DNA from: Gammaproteobacteria bacterium
GTDB lineage: Bacteria; Pseudomonadota; Gammaproteobacteria; Burkholderiales; Gallionellaceae
Reading direction: 5' to 3'
Assembly (NCBI GenBank): GCA_018820925.1
Contig: JAHJNJ010000036.1
Location: 186,001-250,000, forward strand
DNA length: 64,000 nt
How positions within the stretch are numbered: position 1 is the stretch's first letter; each line of letters begins with the position of its first letter. This document shows, in pieces, positions 33,043 through 42,223 of this stretch. The notes beneath the pieces were generated by a model. That model had not been told where the DNA came from. It saw only the letters and a list, made by a program, of their open reading frames with translations, and made no database searches. Both the position numbers and the translations under genes were made by a program.

Positions 33043-33196
33043 GTTCCTTCCCCCGTGCAGGGGCTGCGCCAAGACCGACCGAAGGTCGAGCGTCTGGCGG
33101 CGTACTCCTTGCGGGTGGAAGGTTAGGATGGGGGTAGAGTCGTGGAGTGCTACCATTTCTACCCCCTCCCTAGCCCTCCCCCTGCATGGGGGAGGG
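33043..33196. repeat. Composite palindromic repeat inside the Bat operon
   Basis: The same two units as at 2187-2328 occur here in inverted orientation and changed order: CCTTCCCCCGTGCAGGGGCTGCG ... GGTGGAAGGTTAGGATGGGGGTAG, then a ~20-bp spacer, then CTACCCCCTCCCTAGCCC and TCCCCCTGCATGGGGGAGGG. It fills the gap between the DUF58 and DUF4381 genes. Confidence 0.8.
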
Positions 33197-33220
33197 AATA
33201 AGTGGCTAATGTTCTTGAAT

Positions 33221-34174
33221 TCATGCTGTCCATAACGGCTCCCGCAACAATGGAGGTAATGACTCGGTCACCGGATCCGGCGTGTTCAAGCGGATCAGCG
33301 GCAAGTTGAGGCGACGGGTCATTTCGTTCAGGCGTGTTTCGCGTGCAGTCCATTTCTCCTGCCACGCGCTGCGGCTGCGCGCGCCGTCCAGCCACCACAA
33401 ACGGTCGGGCAATCCGGCGCGGTAACTGCCGTCCGGCAGCCCGGCGTGTTCCAGCGGGTCGGTCATCCACAACAAACGGCAATCGCAGCGCAAGGAAATG
33501 CTCGCCAGCAGATTTTCGGTGAAGTCGTCCAGCCCGCTGAAGTCGCTCAGGATCAGCACCAGACTGCCCGGTTGCAGCAACGGTCTCAGTGAAGTCAACA
33601 GCGTATTCAAGCTGTCCGCTTTGGGCACATCGGGACGGGTGGGCTGCGCCTCGACCAGCGCTTCGAGTATGGGCAGCACACCCGCTTCGCGTGCGCGCGG
33701 ACGGAAAATGCGCTCGTGCGCGTTGCCGCCGATTTCCGCGCCCAGGCGGTCGCCATCCATGGACGCAACCCACGCCAGCAATGCCGCCGCGCGCAACAGC
33801 AGTGCCGACTTCAATTGGTGGCGGCTGCCGAAATACAAACCCGGATGCAGGTCGGCGACCAGCCACACCGGGCGCTCGCGTTCCTCGCGGAACAGTTTGG
33901 TGTGCGGCTGGCCGCGCCGCGCGGTGACGCGCCAGTCGATATTGCGCGCGTCGTCGCCGGGGGTGTACAGGCGCACTTCCTCAAACTCCAGGCCGCGGCC
34001 GCGTTGCGCGCTGCGGTGTGAACCCTGCAGGCGCGCCAGCACCGGACGGCGTGCATGCAGGTTGAGATCGTGGGCGGTTCCGCGCAAGGCAATGAGTTCT
34101 GCCAGGTCGGGCAGAATCCTGGAAACCGCAGCTGACCGCTCCACTGAGTCCGCGTGAGAATGGCTTGATGACAT
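33221..34174 (-). CDS. DUF58 family protein of the MoxR/Bat operon
   Basis: A 317-residue soluble protein with the DUF58 signature GLEFEEVRLYTPGDDARNIDWRVTAR near residue 60, followed by a degenerate VWA-like fold (PVWLVADLHPGLYFGS, SLVLILSDFSGLDDF). DUF58 proteins always accompany MoxR ATPases and BatA/B-type proteins. It lies between moxR and the DUF4381 gene; the 182-bp gap to moxR shows no clear signal. Confidence 0.88.
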   Translation of the reverse strand: MSSSHSHADSVERSAAVSRILPDLAELIALRGTAHDLNLHARRPVLARLQGSHRSAQRGRGLEFEEVRLYTPGDDARNIDWRVTARRGQPHTKLFREERERPVWLVADLHPGLYFGSRHQLKSALLLRAAALLAWVASMDGDRLGAEIGGNAHERIFRPRAREAGVLPILEALVEAQPTRPDVPKADSLNTLLTSLRPLLQPGSLVLILSDFSGLDDFTENLLASISLRCDCRLLWMTDPLEHAGLPDGSYRAGLPDRLWWLDGARSRSAWQEKWTARETRLNEMTRRLNLPLIRLNTPDPVTESLPPLLREPLWTA

Positions 34175-34356
34175 TTTATTGATCTATCCCGCGCACTCTT
34201 TGTGTGAAGTCGCTACAAAGCGTATTGCACGTCCCTCGCAGCACATGGCGGCGTTGCTTCTCCTCGCAATGGAACGACCATTCCTCGTCGTCGCGCCTTG
34301 CCCTGCGCAGCGATGAACGCACACTACGCTTTGTTCAGCTACGGTTTCCAGGATCA

Positions 34357-35346
34357 TCATGGCGTGGGCACCTGCCGCAACAATTCTTCGACACAATCCT
34401 GCGCCGATACGCCGTGCGCCTGCGCGGTGTAATCCAGCAACAGGCGATGGCGCAACGCGTCCGGCGCAATGGCCTGCACGTCGTCGGGGCTCACATAGTC
34501 GCGCCCGTCCAGCCAGGCCAACGCCCGCGCGCCGCGTTCCATGGCGATGGCGGCGCGCGGGCTGGCGCCCCAGCGCAGCCACTCTTTAAGTTTGCTGCTG
34601 TATTTGTCCGGCATACGCGTGGCTTCGACCAGTGCGGCAATGTATTCGGCTACCGAATCGGCCAACATGAGCTCCAGCACTTCACGCCGTGCAGCGAACA
34701 CCTGCTCCTGCCGCAACGTGACGCGCGGCGGCGCCAGCTCGCGCGCTTCCTTCGCCTCGTTGCGCGACAGCTCCATGATGCGCAATGTCGTTGCACGGTC
34801 GGGGTAGTCCACCAGCGTGTGCAGCATGAAGCGGTCGAGCTGCGCTTCCGGCAGCGGATAAGTGCCTTCGTGCTCGATCGGGTTTTGCGTGGCCATCACC
34901 AGGAACAGGCGCGGCAGCGGATAAGTGGCGGAACCGACGCTGATCTGGCGTTCGGCCATGGCTTCCAGCAAAGCGGACTGCACCTTGGCCGGTGCGCGGT
35001 TGATCTCGTCGGCGAGGATCAGGTTGTGGAACAAAGGCCCGCGCTGGAAATGGAAACCGCCTTCCTCGGGGCGGTAGATGTCGGAACCGGTGAGGTCGGC
35101 CGGGAGCATGTCGGGCGTGAATTGCAGGCGCTGGAAATTGCCTTCGATGCCCTGCGCCAGTGCCTTGATCGCGCGCGTTTTGGCCAGTCCGGGCGGGCCT
35201 TCCACCAGCAGGTGGCCATCCGCCAGCAATGCCAGCAGCAGGCGTTCCACCAGATTGTCCTGGCCCAGTATTTGTTCGTTAAGATATGCACGCAGTTCGC
35301 TGAATGCAGAAATCGCCGTGCTGGCACGGGGAGCGTTGACTTCCAT
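34357..35346 (-). CDS. moxR: MoxR-family AAA+ ATPase
   Basis: A 329-residue AAA+ protein with Walker A GPPGLAKT near residue 50, Walker B LILADEIN, sensor 1 ATQNPIEHEGTYPLPEAQLDRF, and a C-terminal lid domain (GASPRAAIAMERGARALA). MoxR ATPases act as chaperones that load or activate VWA proteins, here presumably BatA/BatB. AAAGGA six bases before the ATG supports the start. First gene of the seven-gene operon. Confidence 0.92.
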   Translation of the reverse strand: MEVNAPRASTAISAFSELRAYLNEQILGQDNLVERLLLALLADGHLLVEGPPGLAKTRAIKALAQGIEGNFQRLQFTPDMLPADLTGSDIYRPEEGGFHFQRGPLFHNLILADEINRAPAKVQSALLEAMAERQISVGSATYPLPRLFLVMATQNPIEHEGTYPLPEAQLDRFMLHTLVDYPDRATTLRIMELSRNEAKEARELAPPRVTLRQEQVFAARREVLELMLADSVAEYIAALVEATRMPDKYSSKLKEWLRWGASPRAAIAMERGARALAWLDGRDYVSPDDVQAIAPDALRHRLLLDYTAQAHGVSAQDCVEELLRQVPTP

Positions 35347-35686
35347 TGGGAATCCTTTCTGTCTGTTTTACTTCTTGTGGCATACAGAAAGAAATTTCTC
35401 CACAAAGTTCCCGGTGGAAATTTTCCGGATGCAAATGAAATGGCGCCACCCGGAAAGAAATGGCAGTTTCGGCGCAGGCCAAATATGGACAGCAATCGAG
35501 TTCTGCTATCGAAGGCTCACGTTGAATAGTTGACAGGATTGCTCGCGGTAGCGGAGATCAATTTGAGACCGTTCAATTTCCTGTTCTTGCAGGCTCCCGC
35601 TTGGAGTATGATTGTCATAAGCCTGTGAAATCGGGCATCAAGCTTGAGAGCAACGATCATAAAGTTGCCGTTTCTCCGGAGGAGAT
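35347..35686. other. Divergent intergenic region, moxR / PAS-GGDEF gene
   Basis: This 340-bp gap must hold promoters for both genes. A weak -10 candidate TATGAT preceded at 17 bp by TTCTTG lies about 35590-35620 on the plus strand. A ~38-bp segment near 35406-35443 (CCCGGTGGAAATTTTCCGG...) resembles one upstream of the small gene at 38095. No coding sequence seen. Confidence 0.4.
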
Positions 35687-37777
35687 GTGCCGCCATTTCA
35701 TGCAGTGGCTAAAGTGCCCCCGTCGCTATTGCTTCGGCAATTTGCGCTGATCTATCTGTTTGTGGCGGCAATTCTCACTGTTGCAATCATGGTCAATGTT
35801 CGCCTTGAGACACAGAACCGCCTGGATAGCACCAGGGTAAGAGAAGCGGCGCGGGTAGAGATTGCCAGGAACCTGGTCGCGAAGGATTTTTCGCTGGTCA
35901 CTTCCGATTTGCGCCTGCTTGCCGAGATTCCTTCGTTGCGCCGCTATCTGGATAGCGGCAGCGCGGCACATGCAACGGAGCTGGCCAATTTGTTTCTGCA
36001 CGTGGCCAAAACAACCGCGCGATATGACCAGGTGCGTTATCTGGATGCATCCGGTCGCGAAGTCGTCCGCATCAATTTCGCGGCGGGCAAGGCATCTGTT
36101 GTTCCGCGCGCTCAATTGCAGGACAAATCCAAACGCTACTTTTTCCGCGATGCCATCAAGCTGGACCGCAACGAAATATTCATCTCGCCGCTGGATCTGA
36201 ACATCGAGCACGATCGGTTGGAGATTCCCTACAAGCCGATGATCCGTTTTGGCACACCGGTGTTCGACAGTGCCGGGCGCAAACGCGGAATAATCCTGCT
36301 CAATTATTTTGGCGAAGAATTGCTGCAACACTTTCGCGAAGCCCTGCTGGGAGGCGATCAGCGCAGCGGCATGCTGCTCAATCGCGATGGCTACTGGTTG
36401 AGCAGCGTCAAGCGCGAGGATGAATGGGGATTCATGCTGGGCAAACCGGAGCGCACTTTCGGATACGATTTCGCCGAAGAATGGAACTCGATATCCGCCC
36501 GCGAAAGCGGCGCGTTGCAAACGAAAAACGGACTGTTCGTCTACGCCACAGTTTACCCGCTGGAAGCCGGCCAGCGTTCTTCCACCGGCTCGTCCATGCC
36601 GCAGTCATCCAGCCTGCATGAGCTGGCGGGCCGCGAATACTACTGGAAACTTGTCTCGTTCATTCCCTCAGAAAATATATCTGCATCTTCGCCCGACAAC
36701 CGGACAGGCAGCCGCATCCTGTTTGCAGTTGCCTATATTTTGCTCGCGCTCGGGTCGCTGTCGATCGCCTACTTCAGACTGAGCCGCAGGCAAGTGCGCC
36801 TCAGGCTTGAAGAAGACGAAGCGCATCTGCGCGAGATCACCGGTACCATGAGCGATGGATTGCTGGTCACCGACGGAAACGGAAAGATAACTTTTTCCAA
36901 CCCCGAAGCCCGTTCTTTGCTGGGTTATGGCGAGAACGAACTCGCCGGCTCGGACATGCACGATTTGCTGCACGTGCTGGCTGACGGCACGCCTTGCTCC
37001 AAGGGTGATTGCAACCTGCTGCGGGTGGCGCAGACCGGAATAACCTACCGCGGCGTGGAGGAAACTTTCAAATGCAGGAATGGAACGTTATTGCCGGTGG
37101 CGGTGAGCGCGTCGGCCCTTGTCAGGAAGCCGGGAGCGGCAGGCATTGTAGTGGCGTTCCATGACATCACCGAAAGAAAGAAATTTCAGTTCGAGCTGGA
37201 GCGGCGCGCGCAAGTCGATGCCTTGACCGGCCTGAATAACCGGCGCCGTTTCTATGAATTGGCCGAACAGGAAATAGTGCGCGCTCGGCGTTACGGCAAA
37301 CCGGTGGCGCTCATGATGGTGGATGCGGATCACTTCAAAGCCATCAACGACACCCACGGCCACCATATCGGCGATGCCGTGTTGCAGAAGCTGGGCGCAG
37401 TGTGTCGACAGACCATGCGCGAAATCGACATCATCGGGCGTCTGGGTGGTGAAGAATTCGCCATTCTCCTGCCGGAAGCAAATGCCGCACAGGCGCAGGA
37501 GGCCGCCGAACGTCTGTGCGCGGCGGTTGCAGCCACGGCCGTGCCGACACAGGGGGAATCTGTCTTCTTCACCGTATCGATTGGAGTCACAGGCCTGAGG
37601 GAGACCGATCACGACGCGACATCAATACTTAAACGTGCCGACGCGGCCATGTACGAGGCCAAGCAGGCAGGGCGCAACCGGGTGTGTGTCCGGGACGCGG
37701 TGCCTTGCGTGGAGCTTGACGGAATTGTTGCCACGAACAACCTCATGTCGAACCGCCAGGTTAAGACAGGGTGCTGA
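35687..37777 (+). CDS. Membrane PAS-GGDEF diguanylate cyclase
   Basis: A 696-residue sensor enzyme making cyclic di-GMP. Order: membrane helix (FALIYLFVAAILTVAIMV), a periplasmic Cache-like sensor of about 270 residues, second helix (ILFAVAYILLALGSLSIAYF), PAS domain (~380-500, GTMSDGLLVTDGNGKITFSN) and GGDEF domain from ~515 (DALTGLNNRRRF). The active site is GGEEF, and the inhibitory RxxD site (REID) is placed five residues before it, so product inhibition is expected. It starts with GTG behind a close GGAGGAG; a later GTG cannot be excluded. Confidence 0.92.
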   Translation: MPPFHAVAKVPPSLLLRQFALIYLFVAAILTVAIMVNVRLETQNRLDSTRVREAARVEIARNLVAKDFSLVTSDLRLLAEIPSLRRYLDSGSAAHATELANLFLHVAKTTARYDQVRYLDASGREVVRINFAAGKASVVPRAQLQDKSKRYFFRDAIKLDRNEIFISPLDLNIEHDRLEIPYKPMIRFGTPVFDSAGRKRGIILLNYFGEELLQHFREALLGGDQRSGMLLNRDGYWLSSVKREDEWGFMLGKPERTFGYDFAEEWNSISARESGALQTKNGLFVYATVYPLEAGQRSSTGSSMPQSSSLHELAGREYYWKLVSFIPSENISASSPDNRTGSRILFAVAYILLALGSLSIAYFRLSRRQVRLRLEEDEAHLREITGTMSDGLLVTDGNGKITFSNPEARSLLGYGENELAGSDMHDLLHVLADGTPCSKGDCNLLRVAQTGITYRGVEETFKCRNGTLLPVAVSASALVRKPGAAGIVVAFHDITERKKFQFELERRAQVDALTGLNNRRRFYELAEQEIVRARRYGKPVALMMVDADHFKAINDTHGHHIGDAVLQKLGAVCRQTMREIDIIGRLGGEEFAILLPEANAAQAQEAAERLCAAVAATAVPTQGESVFFTVSIGVTGLRETDHDATSILKRADAAMYEAKQAGRNRVCVRDAVPCVELDGIVATNNLMSNRQVKTGC

Positions 37778-37858
37778 TGGTTCGCCCGGCACTTCTCCAA
37801 CAATCAACAGGCGACGATGGCCAGAATTCAGCGGGGGTGCTCACACTTTGCGGCATCG

Positions 37859-38095
37859 TCAGAAATAATCATCCCCGACATCATGTCTGCATGGCATTTC
37901 TCTATCGGCAGCATCCGGATTGCCCAAAAGAGCGTAGTTGAAAACGACATTGCCAAGAAACGATTCAACGTCGATTTGAGCAAGCTCCTCCCGACTGAAG
38001 GCTTCCGTGACGTCAACAACCTGGTGTTTACCGGTATCCGCTGTCACAACAACATAGGATGTGCCATCCGGCAGTTCAAATATTGAGTTGGTCAT
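37859..38095 (-). CDS. Small hypothetical protein (78 aa)
   Basis: The ATG at 38095 is preceded by AAAGGGGAT. The protein opens MTNSIFELPDGTSYVVVTADTGKHQVVDVTEA in effect (beta-strand-like N-terminus), then an acidic middle and a polar end with CRHDVGDDYF. No domain is recognised. It is convergent with the diguanylate cyclase gene. Probably real given the ribosome site and composition, function unknown. Confidence 0.55.
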   Translation of the reverse strand: MTNSIFELPDGTSYVVVTADTGKHQVVDVTEAFSREELAQIDVESFLGNVVFNYALLGNPDAADREMPCRHDVGDDYF

Positions 38096-38478
38096 TTGGA
38101 TATCCCCTTTACAGTAGAAGCTGGGCGGCGATCTGGAATTGGGTATTGCTCCCGGTAGAAATGTACCGGGTGAAAATGAAATTTTTGCTACCAACAAAAA
38201 CTATTGATCCGGCACGGTGAAGTCTTGACTCAATCGGTCTAAACGGATGTCGCAAGTTTCAAGTAGGGTGCGCTTGCGCACCATCTTGCTCTGGTGCGCA
38301 AGCGCACCCTACAACTGCCGAATTCAAACTTCACCTGGCCGGATCAATAATAAGCAGCTATTTCAGCCCGGCGCCGTCATATCCGGCTGCTGACGGTAAT
38401 CATTCCATCAGTTGCATTCATATTGCTGTAACCAGTTATTGCTATTAATGGCAGCCCTTACAAGAAAGGACTTCCAGG
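38096..38478. other. Intergenic region carrying a perfect GGTGCGC-type palindrome
   Basis: The only distinct structure in this 383-bp gap is the palindromic repeat at 38263-38312. Upstream of the plus-strand gene, AAGAAAGGACTTCCAGG supplies its ribosome site. No further coding sequence seen. Confidence 0.5.
38263..38312. repeat. Perfect palindromic repeat (GGTGCGC family)
   Basis: Twenty-base arms GTAGGGTGCGCTTGCGCACC and its exact complement flank a ten-base loop. Related copies lie at 23121-23164 and 62688-62733. Confidence 0.9.
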
Positions 38479-38697
38479 ATGAGCCAGGATCAACCACTGT
38501 ATGGGGAGCTGGTCATCCCCTTTAATACCGAGAATCCATCAGAAAGCCATGCGGCAGCAGCGCTCAAGGCGGAAGAGATGCGCTCCAGGATAGAAGAGGC
38601 GGCCTACCGCCTGGCGGAAAAACGCGGGTTTATTCCAGGCTATGAGCTGGATGATTGGCTTGAGGCTGAAATACAAGTATTACGCTCGCTGAAATAG
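38479..38697 (+). CDS. DUF2934 domain small protein
   Basis: A 72-residue protein with the DUF2934 helical pattern: RIEEAAYRLAEKRGFIPGYELDDWLEAEIQVL. Such proteins are small, acidic and of unknown function, often near stress or membrane genes in betaproteobacteria. The ribosome site is AAGGACTTCCAGG. It stands alone. Confidence 0.8.
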   Translation: MSQDQPLYGELVIPFNTENPSESHAAAALKAEEMRSRIEEAAYRLAEKRGFIPGYELDDWLEAEIQVLRSLK

Positions 38698-38810
38698 CGT
38701 GGCCGGCACGCCCGAACGGCCAGGCGGCAAACTGTTACACCACTGAAAATCCAGTCAGTCGCTGGTGTCGGAGCAAAACACCTCCGAGAAAGTGCGAAAA
38801 AGTATCGATA

Positions 38811-38927
38811 TCAATTTCCTCTCCCTGCATGATCTGGCGCAACCGGCGCGCGGTTGAACGGGCACGTTTCGGTATGGCATCGCTTGCAGACGCAAAGCCG
38901 TTGACCGAGATACTATCCCGCAAGGTA
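38811..38927 (-). pseudogene. 3' fragment of a paralogue of the 42848-43360 membrane protein gene
   Basis: On the minus strand this segment matches the 3' end of the gene at 42848-43360. The codons read YLGQRLCVCKRCHTETCPFN in the same frame as YLGQWLYFCKRCRVEACPFN of the intact gene, then stop at TGA (38811-38813). A TAG precedes the homologous part and nothing upstream matches, so it is a truncated remnant of a duplicated gene. Confidence 0.75.
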
Positions 38928-39072
38928 CCGGAGTCGAATTGATATTGAAGGAAGGCGGCGGACCAGGTTTCCAGGGTGTTATGCTATGTCCATCCGCCAC
39001 TTGCCAATATTCGGCGCGACTCTCGCGAGTGCCTTCCCGGCTTGCCCGGACTTCAACGAAACGTACACAATC

Positions 39073-39738
39073 ATGGGCAGTCGCGACAACGCACTCTGGC
39101 AGCAATGCTGGCTTGACCAGCAGATCGACTTTCACCAGAAAGAAGTCAACCGGCTCCTCACGCGCTTCTGGTGCGGCCTCGATCTCGCGCCAGGCAGCAG
39201 GGTATTCGTTCCGCTGTGCGGCAAAAGCCTGGACATGATCTGGCTGGCACAGCAGGGACATGAGGTGATCGGCATTGAATTGAGTCCCCTCGCAGTGCGC
39301 GCATTCTTTCGCGAAAACCGCATACAGCCAAGCCGGCGCAAAGTCGGCAAATTCACGCTGTGGCAATACAACAACATCAGCATCCTGTGTGGCGATTACT
39401 TCTCACTCACCCAGGCAGACCTGGGCAGCATCGATGTCGTCTACGACCGGGCCGCACTCACGGCACTGCCCGAAAACATCCGCCGCCTCTATGTCGCCCA
39501 CCTCAAACTGATCCTTCCGCCAGCCTGCAAAGTGTTCCTGTTGACTGTGGAAGATGCCGATGAAGGCGAGACGCGGGAAGTCACACTGGGAACGTCCGCG
39601 GAGATTACTGCGCTATATTCGGAAGCGTTCGCAATCGAGCTGGCCCATGTAGAGAGTGTTCTGGAACCGGCCGCGGGCCACCCGGGCGGAAGCACAAAAT
39701 GCTCCGAGCACAAGGTATACCGGCTTATCCCGCGTTAG
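39073..39738 (+). CDS. tpm: Thiopurine S-methyltransferase family protein (TPMT)
   Basis: A 221-residue SAM-dependent methyltransferase. The family start pattern LWQQCWLDQQIDFHQKEVN, the SAM-binding loop VFVPLCGKSLDMIWLAQQGHEVIGIELS and DVVYDRAALTALPENIR identify TPMT. Bacterial members methylate thiopurines and selenite/tellurite. An upstream ATG at 38986 would add 29 residues unlike the family; the ATG at 39073 fits the normal length although its ribosome site is poor. Confidence 0.88.
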   Translation: MGSRDNALWQQCWLDQQIDFHQKEVNRLLTRFWCGLDLAPGSRVFVPLCGKSLDMIWLAQQGHEVIGIELSPLAVRAFFRENRIQPSRRKVGKFTLWQYNNISILCGDYFSLTQADLGSIDVVYDRAALTALPENIRRLYVAHLKLILPPACKVFLLTVEDADEGETREVTLGTSAEITALYSEAFAIELAHVESVLEPAAGHPGGSTKCSEHKVYRLIPR

Positions 39739-39828
39739 ACTCTCCGGCAGTGGGGCATCGCGAATCAATGCCGTCTGTCCCGGGGTTTCATTGGGTTATG
39801 ATGCGGCTCATCTATCCGGAGCGAACTG

Positions 39829-41133
39829 ATGACTAACGCGCAATGGTTCATGCTTGTCGGCGGCCTGCTGCTGGTCATGGGGCTCACTGTTTCTCTCCTC
39901 AAGCGTTCGCCGATCACCTCCGCCATCATCTATCTGGCGGTGGGCGTGCTGGTCGGGCCCACCGTGCTTGATCTGTTTCACTTCAATCCGCTCAAGGAAT
40001 CCGCGCTGCTGCAATCGCTGACAGAGGTCGCGGTATTGATCTCCCTGTTTTCTGCCGGCGTCAAAATGCCGGTGCCATTTTCATTTGCCCGCTGGCGCGC
40101 ACCCATGCTGCTTGCGACAGTATCCATGATCGTCACTGTCGTCATGGTTGCCGAATTCGCCTATTTCGTACTGGGTTTGCCATTGGGTGCCGGCGTGCTG
40201 CTGGGTGCGATCCTGGCACCGACCGATCCGGTGCTGGCAACCGATGTGCAAACACGCCATCCCGGAGACAAGGATCAACTGCGTTTCACGCTGACTTGCG
40301 AGGCGGGAATGAACGACGGCAGCGCGTTTCCGTTTGTGATGCTGGGGATGGGCATGCTGGGCTTGCACGACCTTGGCGATTTCGGACTCGGCTGGCTGTT
40401 CGTCGATGTGCTGTGGGCAACCCTGGCGGGCATTGCCATCGGCGTCGTCGCGGGAGTGGCGCTCGCGCGACTGGGCTGGAAAATGCGCAGCAAGCCGCAC
40501 AAACATGAGCTGCTGGACGACTTCCTCGGCCTCGGCCTGATCGGTGTCGTATACGGTTTGACGATGACGGTTCACGGCTGGGGATTCCTGGCGGTATTTT
40601 TTGCCGCCGTTGCCCTGCGCCAGACCGAACTCAAATTGGCCAATGCGGCGCAGGCTGCCTTTGACGGAAGCAAGACCCGGCAATCCGCGCGCGCTGCCGG
40701 AAAGGCGCAAGCTGAACTGGAACCGGCGGAAACAGTCAGCGAAGGCTCCCTGATATTCAAGGAGCATCTGGAAAGGTTATCGGAAGTGATCCTGGTCCTC
40801 CTGATCGGCGGATCGCTATTCCTGAATTCATGGACCTGGGAAGCGGTGTGGCTGGCGCTGTTCCTGTTCGTGATTGCGCGCCCGGCCAGCGTCGTCGTCG
40901 GCCTGCTGGGCACGAAAACCGCGTGGCGCATACGCGGCTTGACGGGCTGGTTCGGTGTGCGCGGCATCGGCTCGCTCTATTACCTCATGTACGCCATACA
41001 ACACGGCCTGCCCGAGCCACTGGCGCTGCAATTGATACAGATGACACTGATCGTCGTCACGCTCTCCATCCTTTTGCACGGTACCAGCGTCAAACCGTTA
41101 ATGGGATTTTTCTGGCGGCGCGGCAAGCAATGA
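39829..41133 (+). CDS. CPA1-type Na+/H+ antiporter (NhaP-like)
   Basis: A 434-residue membrane protein with about 12-13 helices. The ion-site region is LGAILAPTDPVLATDVQ followed by EAGMNDGSAFPFVML, the CPA1 ND motif. A charged cytoplasmic insert (residues ~275-310, KTRQSARAAGKAQAELEPAET) precedes the last helices. It exchanges cytoplasmic Na+ or K+ for H+. Single gene, ended by the terminator at 41185-41224. Confidence 0.9.
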   Translation: MTNAQWFMLVGGLLLVMGLTVSLLKRSPITSAIIYLAVGVLVGPTVLDLFHFNPLKESALLQSLTEVAVLISLFSAGVKMPVPFSFARWRAPMLLATVSMIVTVVMVAEFAYFVLGLPLGAGVLLGAILAPTDPVLATDVQTRHPGDKDQLRFTLTCEAGMNDGSAFPFVMLGMGMLGLHDLGDFGLGWLFVDVLWATLAGIAIGVVAGVALARLGWKMRSKPHKHELLDDFLGLGLIGVVYGLTMTVHGWGFLAVFFAAVALRQTELKLANAAQAAFDGSKTRQSARAAGKAQAELEPAETVSEGSLIFKEHLERLSEVILVLLIGGSLFLNSWTWEAVWLALFLFVIARPASVVVGLLGTKTAWRIRGLTGWFGVRGIGSLYYLMYAIQHGLPEPLALQLIQMTLIVVTLSILLHGTSVKPLMGFFWRRGKQ

Positions 41134-41184
41134 TCGACAGCCCGGATTACCCGCAGCAATGAAAAACGAAGTTGAGCTGATGCA

Positions 41185-41224
41185 GGTTAGGGTTGTTGCA
41201 TACAACCCGAACCCGCCCCTTTTG
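41185..41224 (+). terminator. Intrinsic terminator after the antiporter gene
   Basis: GGTTAGGGTTGT pairs with ACAACCCGAACC (11 of 12 bases) around a five-base loop, followed by CGCCCCTTTT. Confidence 0.75.
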
Positions 41225-41269
41225 ATTGCCAAACTGCCTTAAAATTAACCATCTGAAGCTCTTTCGATA

Positions 41270-42223
41270 ATGGAAATGAAAACCACAGATCTCGCCCTGA
41301 TAGAAAAGAACGATTTGTTCAGCGATATCGATTTTGAGAGTGTGAAGTACATGCTGGAACACTGCATCCTGCGCACCCTGAAAGCCGGCGAAAGACTGAT
41401 AGAGCCGGATTCGCAGAATGAGCATCTCCACCTCATACTCGAAGGCTCCCTGAATGTGTATCTGCTCGAAAAGGAATCGCAGCAGTACACGGTGCTCAGC
41501 GCCGGCGAGTGCGTGGGGGAGATTTCAATCGTTGACGGCAAGTATCCTTCAGCGCTGGTCATTGCTGCCGAAGCGTCGCGCATCCTGTCCATTCCCATCG
41601 ACACGGTCTGGTCGTTGCTCAACAACTCGCACCAGGTGGCGGGCAATCTGCTGGGCATTCTTGTCAGCCGCATGCGCAACGACAACAAGGCCATCATCAA
41701 TTCGACGATCCGCGAAAAGTTATTCGAGCAGCAGGCCTATATCGACGCATTGACAGGCGTGTACAACCGGCACTGGATGAACAAGGCCTTTCCGCGCACC
41801 ATACAGCGCTGCATGCGCAACAAAAAACCGTTCGGGGTCATGGTGCTCGATATCGACCATTTCAAGAAAATCAACGATGCCCACGGGCACCTGGTCGGGG
41901 ATGCCGCACTGAAAAGCATTGCCAGATGCGTGCAGGAGAACCTGCGTCCGCAGGACTTGCTGGTTCGCTACGGCGGCGAGGAATTTGCCGTGCTCCTGGC
42001 CGAGGCCAATCTGGCGGAAGCCACCATGGTTGCCGAACGGCTGCGCAGCAAGGTCGAGAAAAATGAAATTCGTTCGCGCGCGATCGAGGTACGCGCCACC
42101 CTGTCGATCGGCATCACCATGACGCAAAACACGGATGACCTTGACCATCTCATTCACGAAGCGGATCAGGCGCTTTATCTTGCCAAACAGCGGGGACGTA
42201 ACCGCATTGAGATATATCAATGA
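41270..42223 (+). CDS. Cyclic-nucleotide-binding domain / GGDEF diguanylate cyclase
   Basis: A 317-residue soluble protein. Residues ~12-140 form a cNMP-binding-type beta roll (LRTLKAGERLIEPDSQNEHLHLILEGSL, GECVGEISIVDG), linked to a GGDEF domain (DALTGVYNRHWMNKAF). The active site is GGEEF, and RPQD five residues upstream is the inhibitory site. The PBC-like loop lacks the Arg of the canonical cAMP pocket as far as I can see (GEISIVDGKYPSA), so the ligand is uncertain. Single gene. Confidence 0.9.
   Translation: MEMKTTDLALIEKNDLFSDIDFESVKYMLEHCILRTLKAGERLIEPDSQNEHLHLILEGSLNVYLLEKESQQYTVLSAGECVGEISIVDGKYPSALVIAAEASRILSIPIDTVWSLLNNSHQVAGNLLGILVSRMRNDNKAIINSTIREKLFEQQAYIDALTGVYNRHWMNKAFPRTIQRCMRNKKPFGVMVLDIDHFKKINDAHGHLVGDAALKSIARCVQENLRPQDLLVRYGGEEFAVLLAEANLAEATMVAERLRSKVEKNEIRSRAIEVRATLSIGITMTQNTDDLDHLIHEADQALYLAKQRGRNRIEIYQ

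Noticed and set aside
2187-33196. The two composite palindromes considered as ends of one large transposon.
   Set aside because: The 31 kb between them is ordinary nif, transport and bat sequence with no transposase, and the units are shuffled rather than terminal inverted repeats.
33159-33866. 235-codon minus-strand frame overlapping the DUF58 gene and the repeat.
   Set aside because: It conflicts with the DUF58 gene, and part of it is translated palindromic repeat.
38735-39366. Minus-strand frames of 62 and 203 codons opposite the TPMT gene.
   Set aside because: Most is TPMT shadow; the only meaningful part is the 3' fragment reported at 38811-38927 in a different frame.
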